NCBI GenBank assembly: GCA_023393165.1 | Contig: JAEWMJ010000006.1 | Span: forward strand, 124,001-188,000 | Length of the DNA stretch: 64,000 bases | Source: Bacillota bacterium | GTDB lineage: Bacteria > Bacillota > Clostridia > Christensenellales > Christensenellaceae | Direction of reading: 5' to 3' | Shown: one piece after another, positions 33,512 to 41,938 of the stretch | Layout: each line of letters starts with the position of its first letter | Numbering within the stretch: the first letter of the stretch is position 1 | Program-made: the position numbers and the translations under genes | The notes under the pieces: generated by a model | What the model was told of the DNA's origin: nothing | Database searches by the model: none | The model's input: only the letters and a program-made list of their open reading frames with translations

Positions 33512-35059
33512 TTGGTTAATTTAAAATATAATCATTTATCGCTTTTAGAGGAAGCGGGCGCTTGTCTTTTATGCAACGACGCGCCCTGTGCAAAGGTATG
33601 CCCCTATATGCTGGAACCGGATAAAATTATCCGTTCCATACGCTTTGAAAACTGGACGGGCGCGGCAAACAGGCTGCCGGATATACTGCCCTGCATGTCG
33701 TGCGAAGGTAAGGAATGCGTATCGGCTTGCTTAAAGGGTAAAATGGGCAGGCCGGTGCCCGTTGACGATATGATGGTAAAGCTGTCTTCCTGCGAAAAAA
33801 ACAAAACGGAGGATGCGGACCTGTCCATTGATTTTTGCGGCGTCAAGTGCGAGAATCCCTTTTTTCTTTCCTCGTCGGTGGTTGCAAGCAACTACGAAAT
33901 GGTCGCAAAAGCGTTTGACATGGGATGGGCCGGCGTCGCTTTCAAAACGATCGGAACCTTTATTTCAAACGAAGTGTCTCCAAGGTTTGATACCTTAAGG
34001 AAGGAAGCCTTGCCGTTTGTAGGCTTAAAAAATATAGAACAGATATCCGAACATACGCTGGAAGAAAATCTCGATTATCTGAAGCGATTGAAAAAAGATT
34101 ACCCCACAAAAATCATCATAGCGTCCATCATGGGGCAAAACGAAGAGGAATGGACGCATCTTGCGAAGCTTATGACCGGTGCGGGGGCGGACATCATCGA
34201 ATGCAACTTTTCCTGCCCGCATATGGCGGCGAACGGCCTGGGCTCGGACGTGGGACAGAATCCGGAACTGGTCGGGGCATATACAATAGCCGTGAGAAAA
34301 GGCACGGATCTGCCGGTCCTTGCAAAAATGACGCCAAATATCGGGAATATGGAGCTGCCCGCAATAGCCGCAATCAAGGCGGGCGCAACGGGCGTCGCTG
34401 CGATCAATACGGTCAAAAGCATTATGAACGTGAATCTGGAAACATTCTCTTCAGGTCCGGATGTGGAAGGCAAAACGAGCGTCGGCGGGTATTCGGGAAA
34501 AGCCGTTAAGCCCATTGCGCTCCGTTTTATTCACTCCATGAAGAGCTGCGGCGAGCTTAAGGATGTTCCGGTAAGCGGCATCGGAGGGATTGAAACATGG
34601 CAGGATGCGGCGGAATTTATCGCGCTCGGCTGTGAGAATATACAGGTAACTACGGCGGTCATGCAGTACGGTTACCGCATAATTGAGGATATGACGGAAG
34701 GAATGAGGCTGTACCTGGGTTCACATGGCTATAAAAGCGTGTCTGAAATCGTGGGAAAGGCGCTGCCTCAGATCATCCATGCTGATGATCTCAACAGGAG
34801 CAGCATCTGCTATCCCAAATTCAACAGAAGCAAATGCCTGGGCTGCGGCCGCTGCCAGATATCCTGCTTTGACGGGGGGCATCAGGCGCTCCGGCAGGAC
34901 GCGCAAACAGGGTGTCCGATTCTGGATGCGGATAAATGCGTAGGCTGTCACCTGTGCGTTGCCGTTTGCCCGGCTGGGGCTGTATCGCAGGGAATCAGAA
35001 TGCCCAAGAGCAATGCATATCTGGCAAATCGGACTAATAAGGCAAAGGAGATAATTTGA
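33512..35059 (+). CDS. preA: PreA-like dihydropyrimidine dehydrogenase with fused N-terminal FeS domain
   Basis: A 515-residue protein. Residues 15-75 carry eight cysteines (18, 21, 26, 30, 61, 64, 69, 73) like the two-cluster N-terminal domain of PreT, GltD and mammalian DPD. A dihydroorotate-dehydrogenase-like FMN barrel follows (about 105-420; FCGVKCENPFFLSSSV, ECNFSCPH, SGIGGIETWQDAAEFIALG), then a ferredoxin-type tail with two CxxCxxCxxxC sets (CLGCGRCQISC, CVGCHLCVAVC). The FAD and NADPH domains that normally sit between or in PreT are absent, here and in the operon. In known DPD/PreA the catalytic Cys directly precedes GQ(D/N)PE; here the sequence is SDVGQNPE. TTG 33512 is the start because GGAG lies eight bases upstream. 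Confidence 0.82.
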   Translation: MVNLKYNHLSLLEEAGACLLCNDAPCAKVCPYMLEPDKIIRSIRFENWTGAANRLPDILPCMSCEGKECVSACLKGKMGRPVPVDDMMVKLSSCEKNKTEDADLSIDFCGVKCENPFFLSSSVVASNYEMVAKAFDMGWAGVAFKTIGTFISNEVSPRFDTLRKEALPFVGLKNIEQISEHTLEENLDYLKRLKKDYPTKIIIASIMGQNEEEWTHLAKLMTGAGADIIECNFSCPHMAANGLGSDVGQNPELVGAYTIAVRKGTDLPVLAKMTPNIGNMELPAIAAIKAGATGVAAINTVKSIMNVNLETFSSGPDVEGKTSVGGYSGKAVKPIALRFIHSMKSCGELKDVPVSGIGGIETWQDAAEFIALGCENIQVTTAVMQYGYRIIEDMTEGMRLYLGSHGYKSVSEIVGKALPQIIHADDLNRSSICYPKFNRSKCLGCGRCQISCFDGGHQALRQDAQTGCPILDADKCVGCHLCVAVCPAGAVSQGIRMPKSNAYLANRTNKAKEII

Positions 35060-35060
35060 C

Positions 35061-36287
35061 ATGTTATCATGCAGTTTGGAAAGAATGGAAGAAAAGATTA
35101 AAGCGTTCAGCAGGTTCGGCGACACGGGTAAAGGCGGGGTCACGCGGTTATCTCTGTCTCCCGAAGCGCTTGCCGCCCGGGCCGAATTTAAAAAAAGAAT
35201 GGAAGGGATCGGCGCGACAGTGGTTACGGACGACATGGCAAACATGTATGCGACCATCCAGGGGACGGAAAATCTTCCCGCAATACTTTCGGGCTCACAC
35301 CTGGATTCGGTGAAACAGGGCGGCAATTATGACGGCGTTCTTGGCGTCTTGACGGCCATGGAAGCTGCGGAAACGATTGTGAAGGAAAAAATACCGCACA
35401 GACACCCCATCACGGTCGTAGTATGGACAAATGAAGAAGGCGCGCGGTTTGAGCCCGCAATGATGTCCTCCGGGGTTGTCTGCGGCAAATTTGACAAGGC
35501 AGAAATGCTTTCTTCCGCAGCCAAGGACATTCCCGGATATACGTTTGGGGAGGCGCTCGAAAAAAGCGGATATATGGGAAGCACCCAAAACAGAATGTCT
35601 CCGGAAAAATACATTGCGCTGGTGGAACTGCATGTGGAGCAGGGGCCCGTGCTGGAAAGCGAAGGCATTGACATAGGCGTGGTGGAAGGCGTTTGCGGTA
35701 TGATCAATTACGAGTTTACATTTATCGGCCAGGCGGACCATGCCGGGACAACGCCCATGAAATACAGGAAAGACGCCCTGTACGCGGCTGTTAAGACCAT
35801 CCAGTACCTGCACGACGAATTGGATGAACTGGACGGCAAACTGGTATACACAACGGGGAAAATATCCGCGCATCCAAACATTCACACCATTATTCCGGAT
35901 GAAGTAAAATTCACCTTGGATGCACGGCATCAGAATCCCGAGGTGATCCGCCAGGCGCTTGAAATCGTAAAAAAGATTCCCTCCGAAGTGGAGCGGTGCA
36001 AAGTAAGCTATCAGGAAGCATGGTCGCGCAAATCCGTAGCCTATACCTCAGAACTGGTCGATTATGTTGAAAAAAGCGCAAACGAATTCGGGTATTCCAA
36101 CAGAAGGATATACAGCGGGCCGGGGCACGACGCGCAGTACGTGATAGACGTCATTCCTACAACAATGATATTCGTGCCCAGTGAAAAGGGGCACAGTCAT
36201 TGCGAACTTGAGTACACACCGGTGGAAAACTGCCTGAAGGGCGCCAATGTGCTGATGAAAACGCTGCTGTATATTGACCAGCAATAA
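35061..36287 (+). CDS. M20-family N-carbamoyl amino acid amidohydrolase (beta-ureidopropionase type)
   Basis: A 408-residue zinc hydrolase of the HyuC/AllC/beta-ureidopropionase group, which cleaves N-carbamoyl-beta-alanine (or allantoate) releasing ammonia and CO2. Metal-binding segments are GSHLDSVKQGGNYDG, NEEGARF, LHVEQGPVLE and GHSHCELEYT; DHAGTTPM is the dimerisation-lid motif and GPGHDAQY is near the carboxylate pocket. It follows preA by one base, with AAGGAG 11 bases upstream of ATG 35061. Its product beta-alanine would be the substrate of the aminotransferase at the start of the operon, closing the pathway logically. Confidence 0.87.
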   Translation: MLSCSLERMEEKIKAFSRFGDTGKGGVTRLSLSPEALAARAEFKKRMEGIGATVVTDDMANMYATIQGTENLPAILSGSHLDSVKQGGNYDGVLGVLTAMEAAETIVKEKIPHRHPITVVVWTNEEGARFEPAMMSSGVVCGKFDKAEMLSSAAKDIPGYTFGEALEKSGYMGSTQNRMSPEKYIALVELHVEQGPVLESEGIDIGVVEGVCGMINYEFTFIGQADHAGTTPMKYRKDALYAAVKTIQYLHDELDELDGKLVYTTGKISAHPNIHTIIPDEVKFTLDARHQNPEVIRQALEIVKKIPSEVERCKVSYQEAWSRKSVAYTSELVDYVEKSANEFGYSNRRIYSGPGHDAQYVIDVIPTTMIFVPSEKGHSHCELEYTPVENCLKGANVLMKTLLYIDQQ

Positions 36288-36452
36288 TATGCCTGGCCTT
36301 TATACGGCGGCAAGCGGTATTGCATTATACGGTTCAGGTAAAACGGTTCGGACATTTTATCGTTTATGACGGGGATGTATACAACAGAAAAAAACAGACC
36401 GCTTTGACTATCTGTCCTTCCGCGCTGCTAAAGATGTTAAAAGCCTGCAAAT

Positions 36453-36488
36453 AAAAACGCCGGTTCCTACACGGAAACCGGCGTTTTT
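36453..36488. terminator. Bidirectional terminator between catabolic operon and adhE
   Basis: AAAAACGCCGGTT pairs with AACCGGCGTTTTT around a short loop, with A/T runs on both sides. It serves the convergent plus-strand operon and minus-strand adhE. Confidence 0.85.
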
Positions 36489-36525
36489 GGGATTGATTTT
36501 TATTGAAGCCTTTTTTAATAATAAT

Positions 36526-39300
36526 TTATCTGCCGTAATACGCGTTTAAATACATCTGCCTGATTTCGCTCATCAGCGGATATCTGGGGTTCGCGCCCGT
36601 GCATTGGTCGTCAAAGGCCTGTTCCACCATATCGTCCAGTCGGGCAAGGAAATCCTGTTCGTCTATGCCGTAATCCCTGATTGTGGGTTTGATGCCCACT
36701 CTCGCCTTCAGTTCATCCAGCGCCCGGATGAGATTTTCCAGTTTCTCCTGATTGCTGCCGCCCTTGATCCCGAGATAATCGGCAATTTCAGCGTACCTTT
36801 CCAGCGTATGAGGATGATCATACTGTGGGAAGGTCCCCATCTTTGCCGGTACTTCTGCGGCGTTGAAACGCAGCACCTCGTCAAGCATCAGCGCGTTGGC
36901 AACGCCGTGCGGCAAGTGATGGAACGATCCCAGTTTATGCGCCATCGAATGGCATACCCCCAGGAACGCATTGGCAAACGCCATACCCGCCATATTTGCC
37001 GCGTTGGCCATTTTCTCACGTGCAACCGGATCGTTTGGCCCGTTGTCGTATGCTCTCGGCAGATATTCAAAAATGATCTTTAACGAGCGCAGCGCCAGGC
37101 TGTCCGTGTAATCGGTGGCCAGCATGGCGGCATAAGCCTCCAGTGCGTGGGAGAACGCGTCAATGCCGGATGCGGCGGTAAGGCCTTTGGGCGCGTCCAT
37201 CATCATATCTGCGTCCACAATGGCCATATTGGGCATCAGCTGATAATCGGCAAGCGGATATTTGGTCCCTGTCTGCTCGTCTGTGATTACCGCGAACGGC
37301 GTAACTTCGGAGCCTGTGCCCGCCGAGGTCGGAACGGCGATAAAATAAGCTTTTTCACCCATCTTCGGGAATGTGAACACCCTTTTGCGTATATCCGCAA
37401 AGCGCATTGCCATATCCATAAAATCCGCGTCAGGATGCTCGTACAGTACCCACATGATCTTTCCCGCATCCATCGCGGAACCGCCGCCCACTGCAATGAT
37501 GCAGTCCGGCTGGAACGCTTTCATTGCGGCCGCGCCTTCCTTTGCGCAGGCAAGCGTCGGGTCGGGCGCCACGTTATAAAATGTGGTGTGCAGGATGCCC
37601 ATCTCGTCCAGCTTGTTTGTGATCGCCTTGGTATAGCCGTTGCTGTATAAGAAGCTGTCGGTCACGATGAAAGCTTTCTTTTTGCCAAGGACGTTCTTTA
37701 CTTCATCCAGCGCAACGGGCAGGCAGCCTTTTTTAATATACACTTTTTCGGGCGCACGGAACCACAGCATATTCTCACGCCGCTCGGCAACGGTTTTGAT
37801 GTTGATCAGGTGCTTTACGCCCACGTTTTCGCTGACGGAGTTGCCGCCCCACGAGCCGCAGCCCAGGGTCAGCGACGGTTTCAGTTTGAAGTTGTACAGG
37901 TCGCCGATACCGCCCTGTGCTGAGGGTGTGTTGACAAGAATACGGCAGGTCTTCATGCGGGATTCAAACGCCTCCAGCTTTTCTTTTTGCGTGATTGTAT
38001 TGATGTAGACGGAAGCGGTGTGGCCGTATCCGCCGTCCGCAATCAGTTGCCCGGCTTTTCCGAGCGCGTCTTCAAAATCTTTCGCCCGGTACATTGCCAG
38101 GACCGGAGACAGCTTTTCGTGCGCGAATTCTTCCGAGATCGCAACGCTCTCAACCTCGCCGATCAGGATTTTTGCGGATTCGGGAACGGCAACGCCCGCG
38201 AGTTCCGCTATCTTGAATGCGCTCTGTCCCACGATTTTGGCGTTCAGCGCGCCGTTTATAATAATTGTCTTGCGCACCTTTTCGGTTTCGTCCGGATTCA
38301 GGAAATAACAGCCCCTGCGGCTGAATTCCTTCTTGACCTCATCGTAGATACCGTCAAGTACGATCACCGACTGCTCGGAGGCACATATCATGCCGTTGTC
38401 AAAGGTCTTGGAATGAATGATGGAATTCACGGCAAGCAGGATATCCGCGCTGCTGTCGATGATCGCAGGCGTATTGCCGGGGCCCACGCCAATAGCCGGT
38501 TTGCCGCTTGAATAAGCCGCCTTCACCATGCCCGGGCCGCCGGTCGCCAGAATGATATCGGCTTCCTTCATAAGCTGGTTTGAAAGCTCAATGGTTGGCG
38601 CGTCGATCCAGCCGATGATCCCTTCGGGCGCGCCGGCCGCCACCGCTGCTTCCAGTACGATCTTTGCCGCGGCAATGGTGCATTCCTTTGCTCTCGGGTG
38701 GGGGCTGATGATGATGCCGTTCCTTGTTTTAAGAGCGATCAGCGTCTTAAATATGACGGTGGAGGTCGGGTTGGTGGTTGGAATCACCGCGCCGATTACG
38801 CCTATCGGTTCGGCGATCTTTTTCACCCCGAACGATTTGTCCTCTTCAATCACGCCGCAGGTCTTTGTGTTTTTGTATGCGTTGTAGATGTATTCCGCGG
38901 CATAGTGATTTTTGATTACCTTGTCTTCAACAATGCCCATGCCCGTTTCAGCCACAGCCATTTTAGCGAGAGGGATCCTCGCCTTGTTCGCGGCGACCGC
39001 GGCGGCGGCGAAAATCCAGTCCACCTGCTCCTGCGTGTATTCCGCAAACTGCTGCTGCGCTTTTCTTACGCGCAGCAAAGCCGCTTCCATCTTTTCGGCG
39101 CTGTCCACAAAATCATATGTTTTAGGCTCCGTTGTCGGTGCGTCGGGTTTTATCCCGGTTTTCGCAACCACATGAATGTTTGTTTCGCCATGTTTTCCCG
39201 CAAATTTGGATTGCGCTTGCTTTTTGGGCAGCGCTTCTTTCAAATTTTCGATTTTTTCTTTGATCTCGTATGCTTCTTTTTTTAGTGCCTTGTTTTCCAT
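36526..39300 (-). CDS. adhE: Bifunctional acetaldehyde-CoA/alcohol dehydrogenase
   Basis: A 924-residue AdhE that reduces acetyl-CoA to acetaldehyde and then ethanol, regenerating NAD+ in fermentation. The N-terminal aldehyde dehydrogenase half has the catalytic Cys in NGMICASEQS and VIPTTNPTSTVIFK; the C-terminal iron-dependent alcohol dehydrogenase half has GGGSAMDAGKIMWVLYEHP and the metal ligands in GIDAFSHALEAY and GVCHSMAHKLGSFHHLPHG. Compared with Escherichia coli AdhE it has about 60 extra charged residues at the N-terminus (to KHGETNIHVVAKTG). ATG 39300 with AAAGGA upstream is the preferred start. Single-gene transcript with a divergent LysR regulator. Confidence 0.95.
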   Translation of the reverse strand: MENKALKKEAYEIKEKIENLKEALPKKQAQSKFAGKHGETNIHVVAKTGIKPDAPTTEPKTYDFVDSAEKMEAALLRVRKAQQQFAEYTQEQVDWIFAAAAVAANKARIPLAKMAVAETGMGIVEDKVIKNHYAAEYIYNAYKNTKTCGVIEEDKSFGVKKIAEPIGVIGAVIPTTNPTSTVIFKTLIALKTRNGIIISPHPRAKECTIAAAKIVLEAAVAAGAPEGIIGWIDAPTIELSNQLMKEADIILATGGPGMVKAAYSSGKPAIGVGPGNTPAIIDSSADILLAVNSIIHSKTFDNGMICASEQSVIVLDGIYDEVKKEFSRRGCYFLNPDETEKVRKTIIINGALNAKIVGQSAFKIAELAGVAVPESAKILIGEVESVAISEEFAHEKLSPVLAMYRAKDFEDALGKAGQLIADGGYGHTASVYINTITQKEKLEAFESRMKTCRILVNTPSAQGGIGDLYNFKLKPSLTLGCGSWGGNSVSENVGVKHLINIKTVAERRENMLWFRAPEKVYIKKGCLPVALDEVKNVLGKKKAFIVTDSFLYSNGYTKAITNKLDEMGILHTTFYNVAPDPTLACAKEGAAAMKAFQPDCIIAVGGGSAMDAGKIMWVLYEHPDADFMDMAMRFADIRKRVFTFPKMGEKAYFIAVPTSAGTGSEVTPFAVITDEQTGTKYPLADYQLMPNMAIVDADMMMDAPKGLTAASGIDAFSHALEAYAAMLATDYTDSLALRSLKIIFEYLPRAYDNGPNDPVAREKMANAANMAGMAFANAFLGVCHSMAHKLGSFHHLPHGVANALMLDEVLRFNAAEVPAKMGTFPQYDHPHTLERYAEIADYLGIKGGSNQEKLENLIRALDELKARVGIKPTIRDYGIDEQDFLARLDDMVEQAFDDQCTGANPRYPLMSEIRQMYLNAYYGR

Positions 39301-39367
39301 GATGTCCTTTTTTTCCTCTCTTTCTGCCAGATGCAATATTTAAAACTTGTTAATTTATTCACAATGC

Positions 39368-39396
39368 ATTATAATCTGTATTTAAAGATAAGTTAA
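39368..39396 (-). promoter_or_regulatory. adhE promoter
   Basis: Read on the minus strand: TTAACT (39396-39391), a 17-base spacer and TATAAT (39373-39368), about 70 bases upstream of the adhE start. Confidence 0.55.
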
Positions 39397-39431
39397 ATGC
39401 ATATTAGACATAGGGGGCATAACATACGGTT

Positions 39432-40364
39432 ATGAATGCGGAATTAATGCCTGCGGGCGGTTCGGATACGCTCAACCTCAATATCAGCACCGAACTGTAC
39501 AAAATATTTTATTACGTCGCAAAGGAGGGAAGCATTTCAAAAACGGCTGAAAGGCTTTTTATCACACAGCCTGCCGTAAGCCGGTCCATACGGCAGCTTG
39601 AGGAAAAAATCGGCAGCATGCTGCTGTTCAGGACGTCCAAAGGAGTCAACCTGACAAACGAGGGGCAGATTCTTTTCAATTTTGTGGAACAAGCTTTTAA
39701 TTATCTGTATCTGGGAGAAAAAAAGCTCTCGCAGATGAAAAATCTGGAGAGCGGCGAGATTCGTATCGGCGTCGGAGACAGCATTTGCAAGCATTACCTG
39801 ATCCCCTATTTAAAACGCTATAATACGGATTATCCGGGAATAAACATTCATATTATGAGCCAAAAGTCTTATGAAATCATCAATCTTTTAAAACGCGGAA
39901 CCATTGACGTCGGTATTGTGAATTTGCCCATTGACGACGACCAGCTTCGCATCACAAAAGTAATGGATATTCACGATTGTTTTGTCGTGGGCGAAAAATA
40001 CAAACATCTGGCGCAGAAGCCTATGCCTGCAAAAGATATCGTTCAATATCCCACCATGTTTTTGGAAAAGGGAAGCAGCTCAAGAAGGTTTATCGAAACG
40101 TTTCTGCTGGAACACGGCGTCAATATAAAGCCGGATTTTGAACTGGGCAATTTTGAACTGCTGGCCCAATTTGCGCTCATAAATTTAGGGGTCGCCTGCA
40201 TCGTCAGGGAATTTTTTCCGAATGAAATCAACGGCGGGCAGCTTCACATCATTCCCTTGAAGGAAAAGATCCCTGCGCGCGGCATTGGCCTGATCAGCTT
40301 AAAGGTTGTGCCGTTATCTTCGGCAACAAAAGAATTGATTTACATGCTTTTGGATAAAAAATGA
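39432..40364 (+). CDS. LysR family transcriptional regulator
   Basis: A 310-residue LysR-type regulator with an N-terminal winged helix (LYKIFYYVAKEGSISKTAERLFITQPAVSRSIRQLEE, about residues 22-58) and a two-lobed effector domain from about residue 105 (GEIRIGVGDSICKHYLIPYL). It is divergent from adhE across about 130 bases, the usual arrangement for a LysR protein and its target, so control of adhE is likely. The effector is unknown. There is a short N-terminal extension of about 18 residues before the canonical helix-turn-helix. Confidence 0.87.
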   Translation: MNAELMPAGGSDTLNLNISTELYKIFYYVAKEGSISKTAERLFITQPAVSRSIRQLEEKIGSMLLFRTSKGVNLTNEGQILFNFVEQAFNYLYLGEKKLSQMKNLESGEIRIGVGDSICKHYLIPYLKRYNTDYPGINIHIMSQKSYEIINLLKRGTIDVGIVNLPIDDDQLRITKVMDIHDCFVVGEKYKHLAQKPMPAKDIVQYPTMFLEKGSSSRRFIETFLLEHGVNIKPDFELGNFELLAQFALINLGVACIVREFFPNEINGGQLHIIPLKEKIPARGIGLISLKVVPLSSATKELIYMLLDKK

Positions 40365-40439
40365 TCCTTATTATTGCAAGTCATATCAAGAATCTTACCG
40401 CAAAGAATGGTATAGTACTTGTAGAAGGAGGGATAACGG

Positions 40440-40805
40440 TTGTCTGCAAAAACAATAGAGAGAATGCTTGATTGGATCGAGGACAATATCACGGAGAACC
40501 CGACGCTGGAGGATTTATCTGATCACGTTGGATATTCCTCTTTTTACTGTTCGGCCAAGTTCCATGAGAATATCGGGATTACATTTAAACAATATATAGC
40601 CAGGCGCAAGTTAAGCCTGGCCGCGGTCGAAGTAAGGGATACGCAATACAAAATCCTGGAGATCGCTATAAAATACGGATATTCCTCCCAGGAGGCGTTT
40701 ACAAGAGCCTTTTTAAGCGCCTTTGGATGCACTCCCTATCAATTCCGAAAGCGTCCTGCAGACCTGCAGCTGTTCAGGAAACCGGATCTTTTTCTTTGGC
40801 CGTAA
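40440..40805 (+). CDS. Stand-alone AraC/MarA-type DNA-binding protein
   Basis: A 121-residue protein made of only the AraC double helix-turn-helix: first motif PTLEDLSDHVGYSSFYCSAKF, second motif KILEIAIKYGYSSQEAFTRAF, then the conserved FGCTPYQFRK. It has no ligand domain, as in MarA/SoxS/Rob-type regulators. The TTG start at 40440 has GAAGGAGGG eight bases upstream. The next gene (methionine aminopeptidase) starts 53 bases after its stop. Targets are unknown. Confidence 0.82.
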   Translation: MSAKTIERMLDWIEDNITENPTLEDLSDHVGYSSFYCSAKFHENIGITFKQYIARRKLSLAAVEVRDTQYKILEIAIKYGYSSQEAFTRAFLSAFGCTPYQFRKRPADLQLFRKPDLFLWP

Positions 40806-40858
40806 AAAAGATTTTAAAATCTTTAATTTGTTTGACGAATAGAAAGGATGCGTTTAAA

Positions 40859-41734
40859 GTGCCTGGTAAATTAGGTAGAAATGACTTATGCTGGTGCGGA
40901 AGTCAAAGGAAGTATAAAAAGTGCCATGCCGGTTTTGACGGTAAAATCGCATTATACAGGCTTCAGGGACATATTGTACCTTCAAGAGAATTGATAAAGA
41001 CCCAAGATGCGATCGCGGGGATACGTGAAAGCGGCAAAATTAATACGGCTGTTTTGGACGCTATATCGGAATATATGAAGGCGGGCTTAACGACGGAGGA
41101 TATTGATTTGCTTGTCGCCCAAAAAACAAAAGAACTTGGCGGCAAACCCGCACAGCTTGGTTACAGGGGTTTTCCCAAAAGCGTATGTACGTCTGTGAAC
41201 GGACAGGTGTGTCACGGTATACCTTCCCGTGATGCGGTGCTGCGTTGCGGGGATATTATAAATGTCGATGTTTCAACCGTTTATAAAGGATATTTCTCCG
41301 ATTCTTCCAGAATGTTTTGCATTGGCGATGTGGATGAAGAAAAGCAAAAACTGGTTCGAGTTGCAAAAGAATGCGTTTGCCTGGGATTGGAAAAAGTAAG
41401 TCCCTGGGGATTTTTGGGAGATATGGGGCAGGCTGTACATGAACACGCCGTAAAGAACGGATATTCTGTTGTTAAGGAAATCGGCGGACATGGAATCGGA
41501 TTGGAATTCCATGAAGATCCCTGGGTAAGCTATGTTTCAAAGGCAGAAACAGAAATGCTGATGGTACCTGGGATGATATTTACAATAGAACCGATGGTTA
41601 ATATGGGAACTGACCAAATTTACCTGGATGAAGAAAACGGATGGACTGCGTATACGGCGGACGGACTGCCTTCGGCGCAATGGGAAGTCATGGTGTTGGT
41701 AACAGACAACGGCCATGAGGTGCTGGCGTATTAG
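40859..41734 (+). CDS. map: Methionine aminopeptidase with N-terminal SEC-C zinc motif
   Basis: A 291-residue type I methionine aminopeptidase that removes the initiator Met from new proteins. Residues 1-25 hold a SEC-C zinc motif (RNDLCWCGSQRKYKKCH) also seen at the SecA C-terminus, thought to help ribosome contact. The catalytic domain has CHGIPSRD, the metal ligands Asp in NVDVSTVYKGYFSDSS, His in GGHGIG, Glu in FTIEPM and Glu in WEVMVL. GTG 40859 is chosen because AAAGGATG lies upstream and the SEC-C motif starts at once; an upstream ATG at 40727 lies inside the AraC gene. Probably an accessory copy beside a housekeeping map in the ribosomal-protein region, by inference. Confidence 0.9.
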   Translation: MPGKLGRNDLCWCGSQRKYKKCHAGFDGKIALYRLQGHIVPSRELIKTQDAIAGIRESGKINTAVLDAISEYMKAGLTTEDIDLLVAQKTKELGGKPAQLGYRGFPKSVCTSVNGQVCHGIPSRDAVLRCGDIINVDVSTVYKGYFSDSSRMFCIGDVDEEKQKLVRVAKECVCLGLEKVSPWGFLGDMGQAVHEHAVKNGYSVVKEIGGHGIGLEFHEDPWVSYVSKAETEMLMVPGMIFTIEPMVNMGTDQIYLDEENGWTAYTADGLPSAQWEVMVLVTDNGHEVLAY

Positions 41735-41938
41735 GATCAAAGCGGAGCATCCTTATCTTTATTTAAATTCGTATAATTACAAATGTCATAGGACAAATTC
41801 CCTCTTTTTTTATCTCGGAATATATTATTAAGGCTCAGCAACAACGGGTATAAAAGCGCCCTTAAACATCTTTGCATCCGATTGCCCATAAAACAATGAA
41901 ATCATTAATAAAATATATTTTAAAGATGGGGTATTCTT

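Noticed and set aside
40727..40858. Upstream ATG extension of methionine aminopeptidase
   Set aside because: It overlaps the AraC-type gene in another frame and has no similarity; GTG 40859 has a good ribosome binding site and begins the SEC-C motif.
41740..41938. PerR-type operator upstream of catalase
   Set aside because: AT-rich sequence is present, but no site close to the PerR palindrome could be aligned convincingly.
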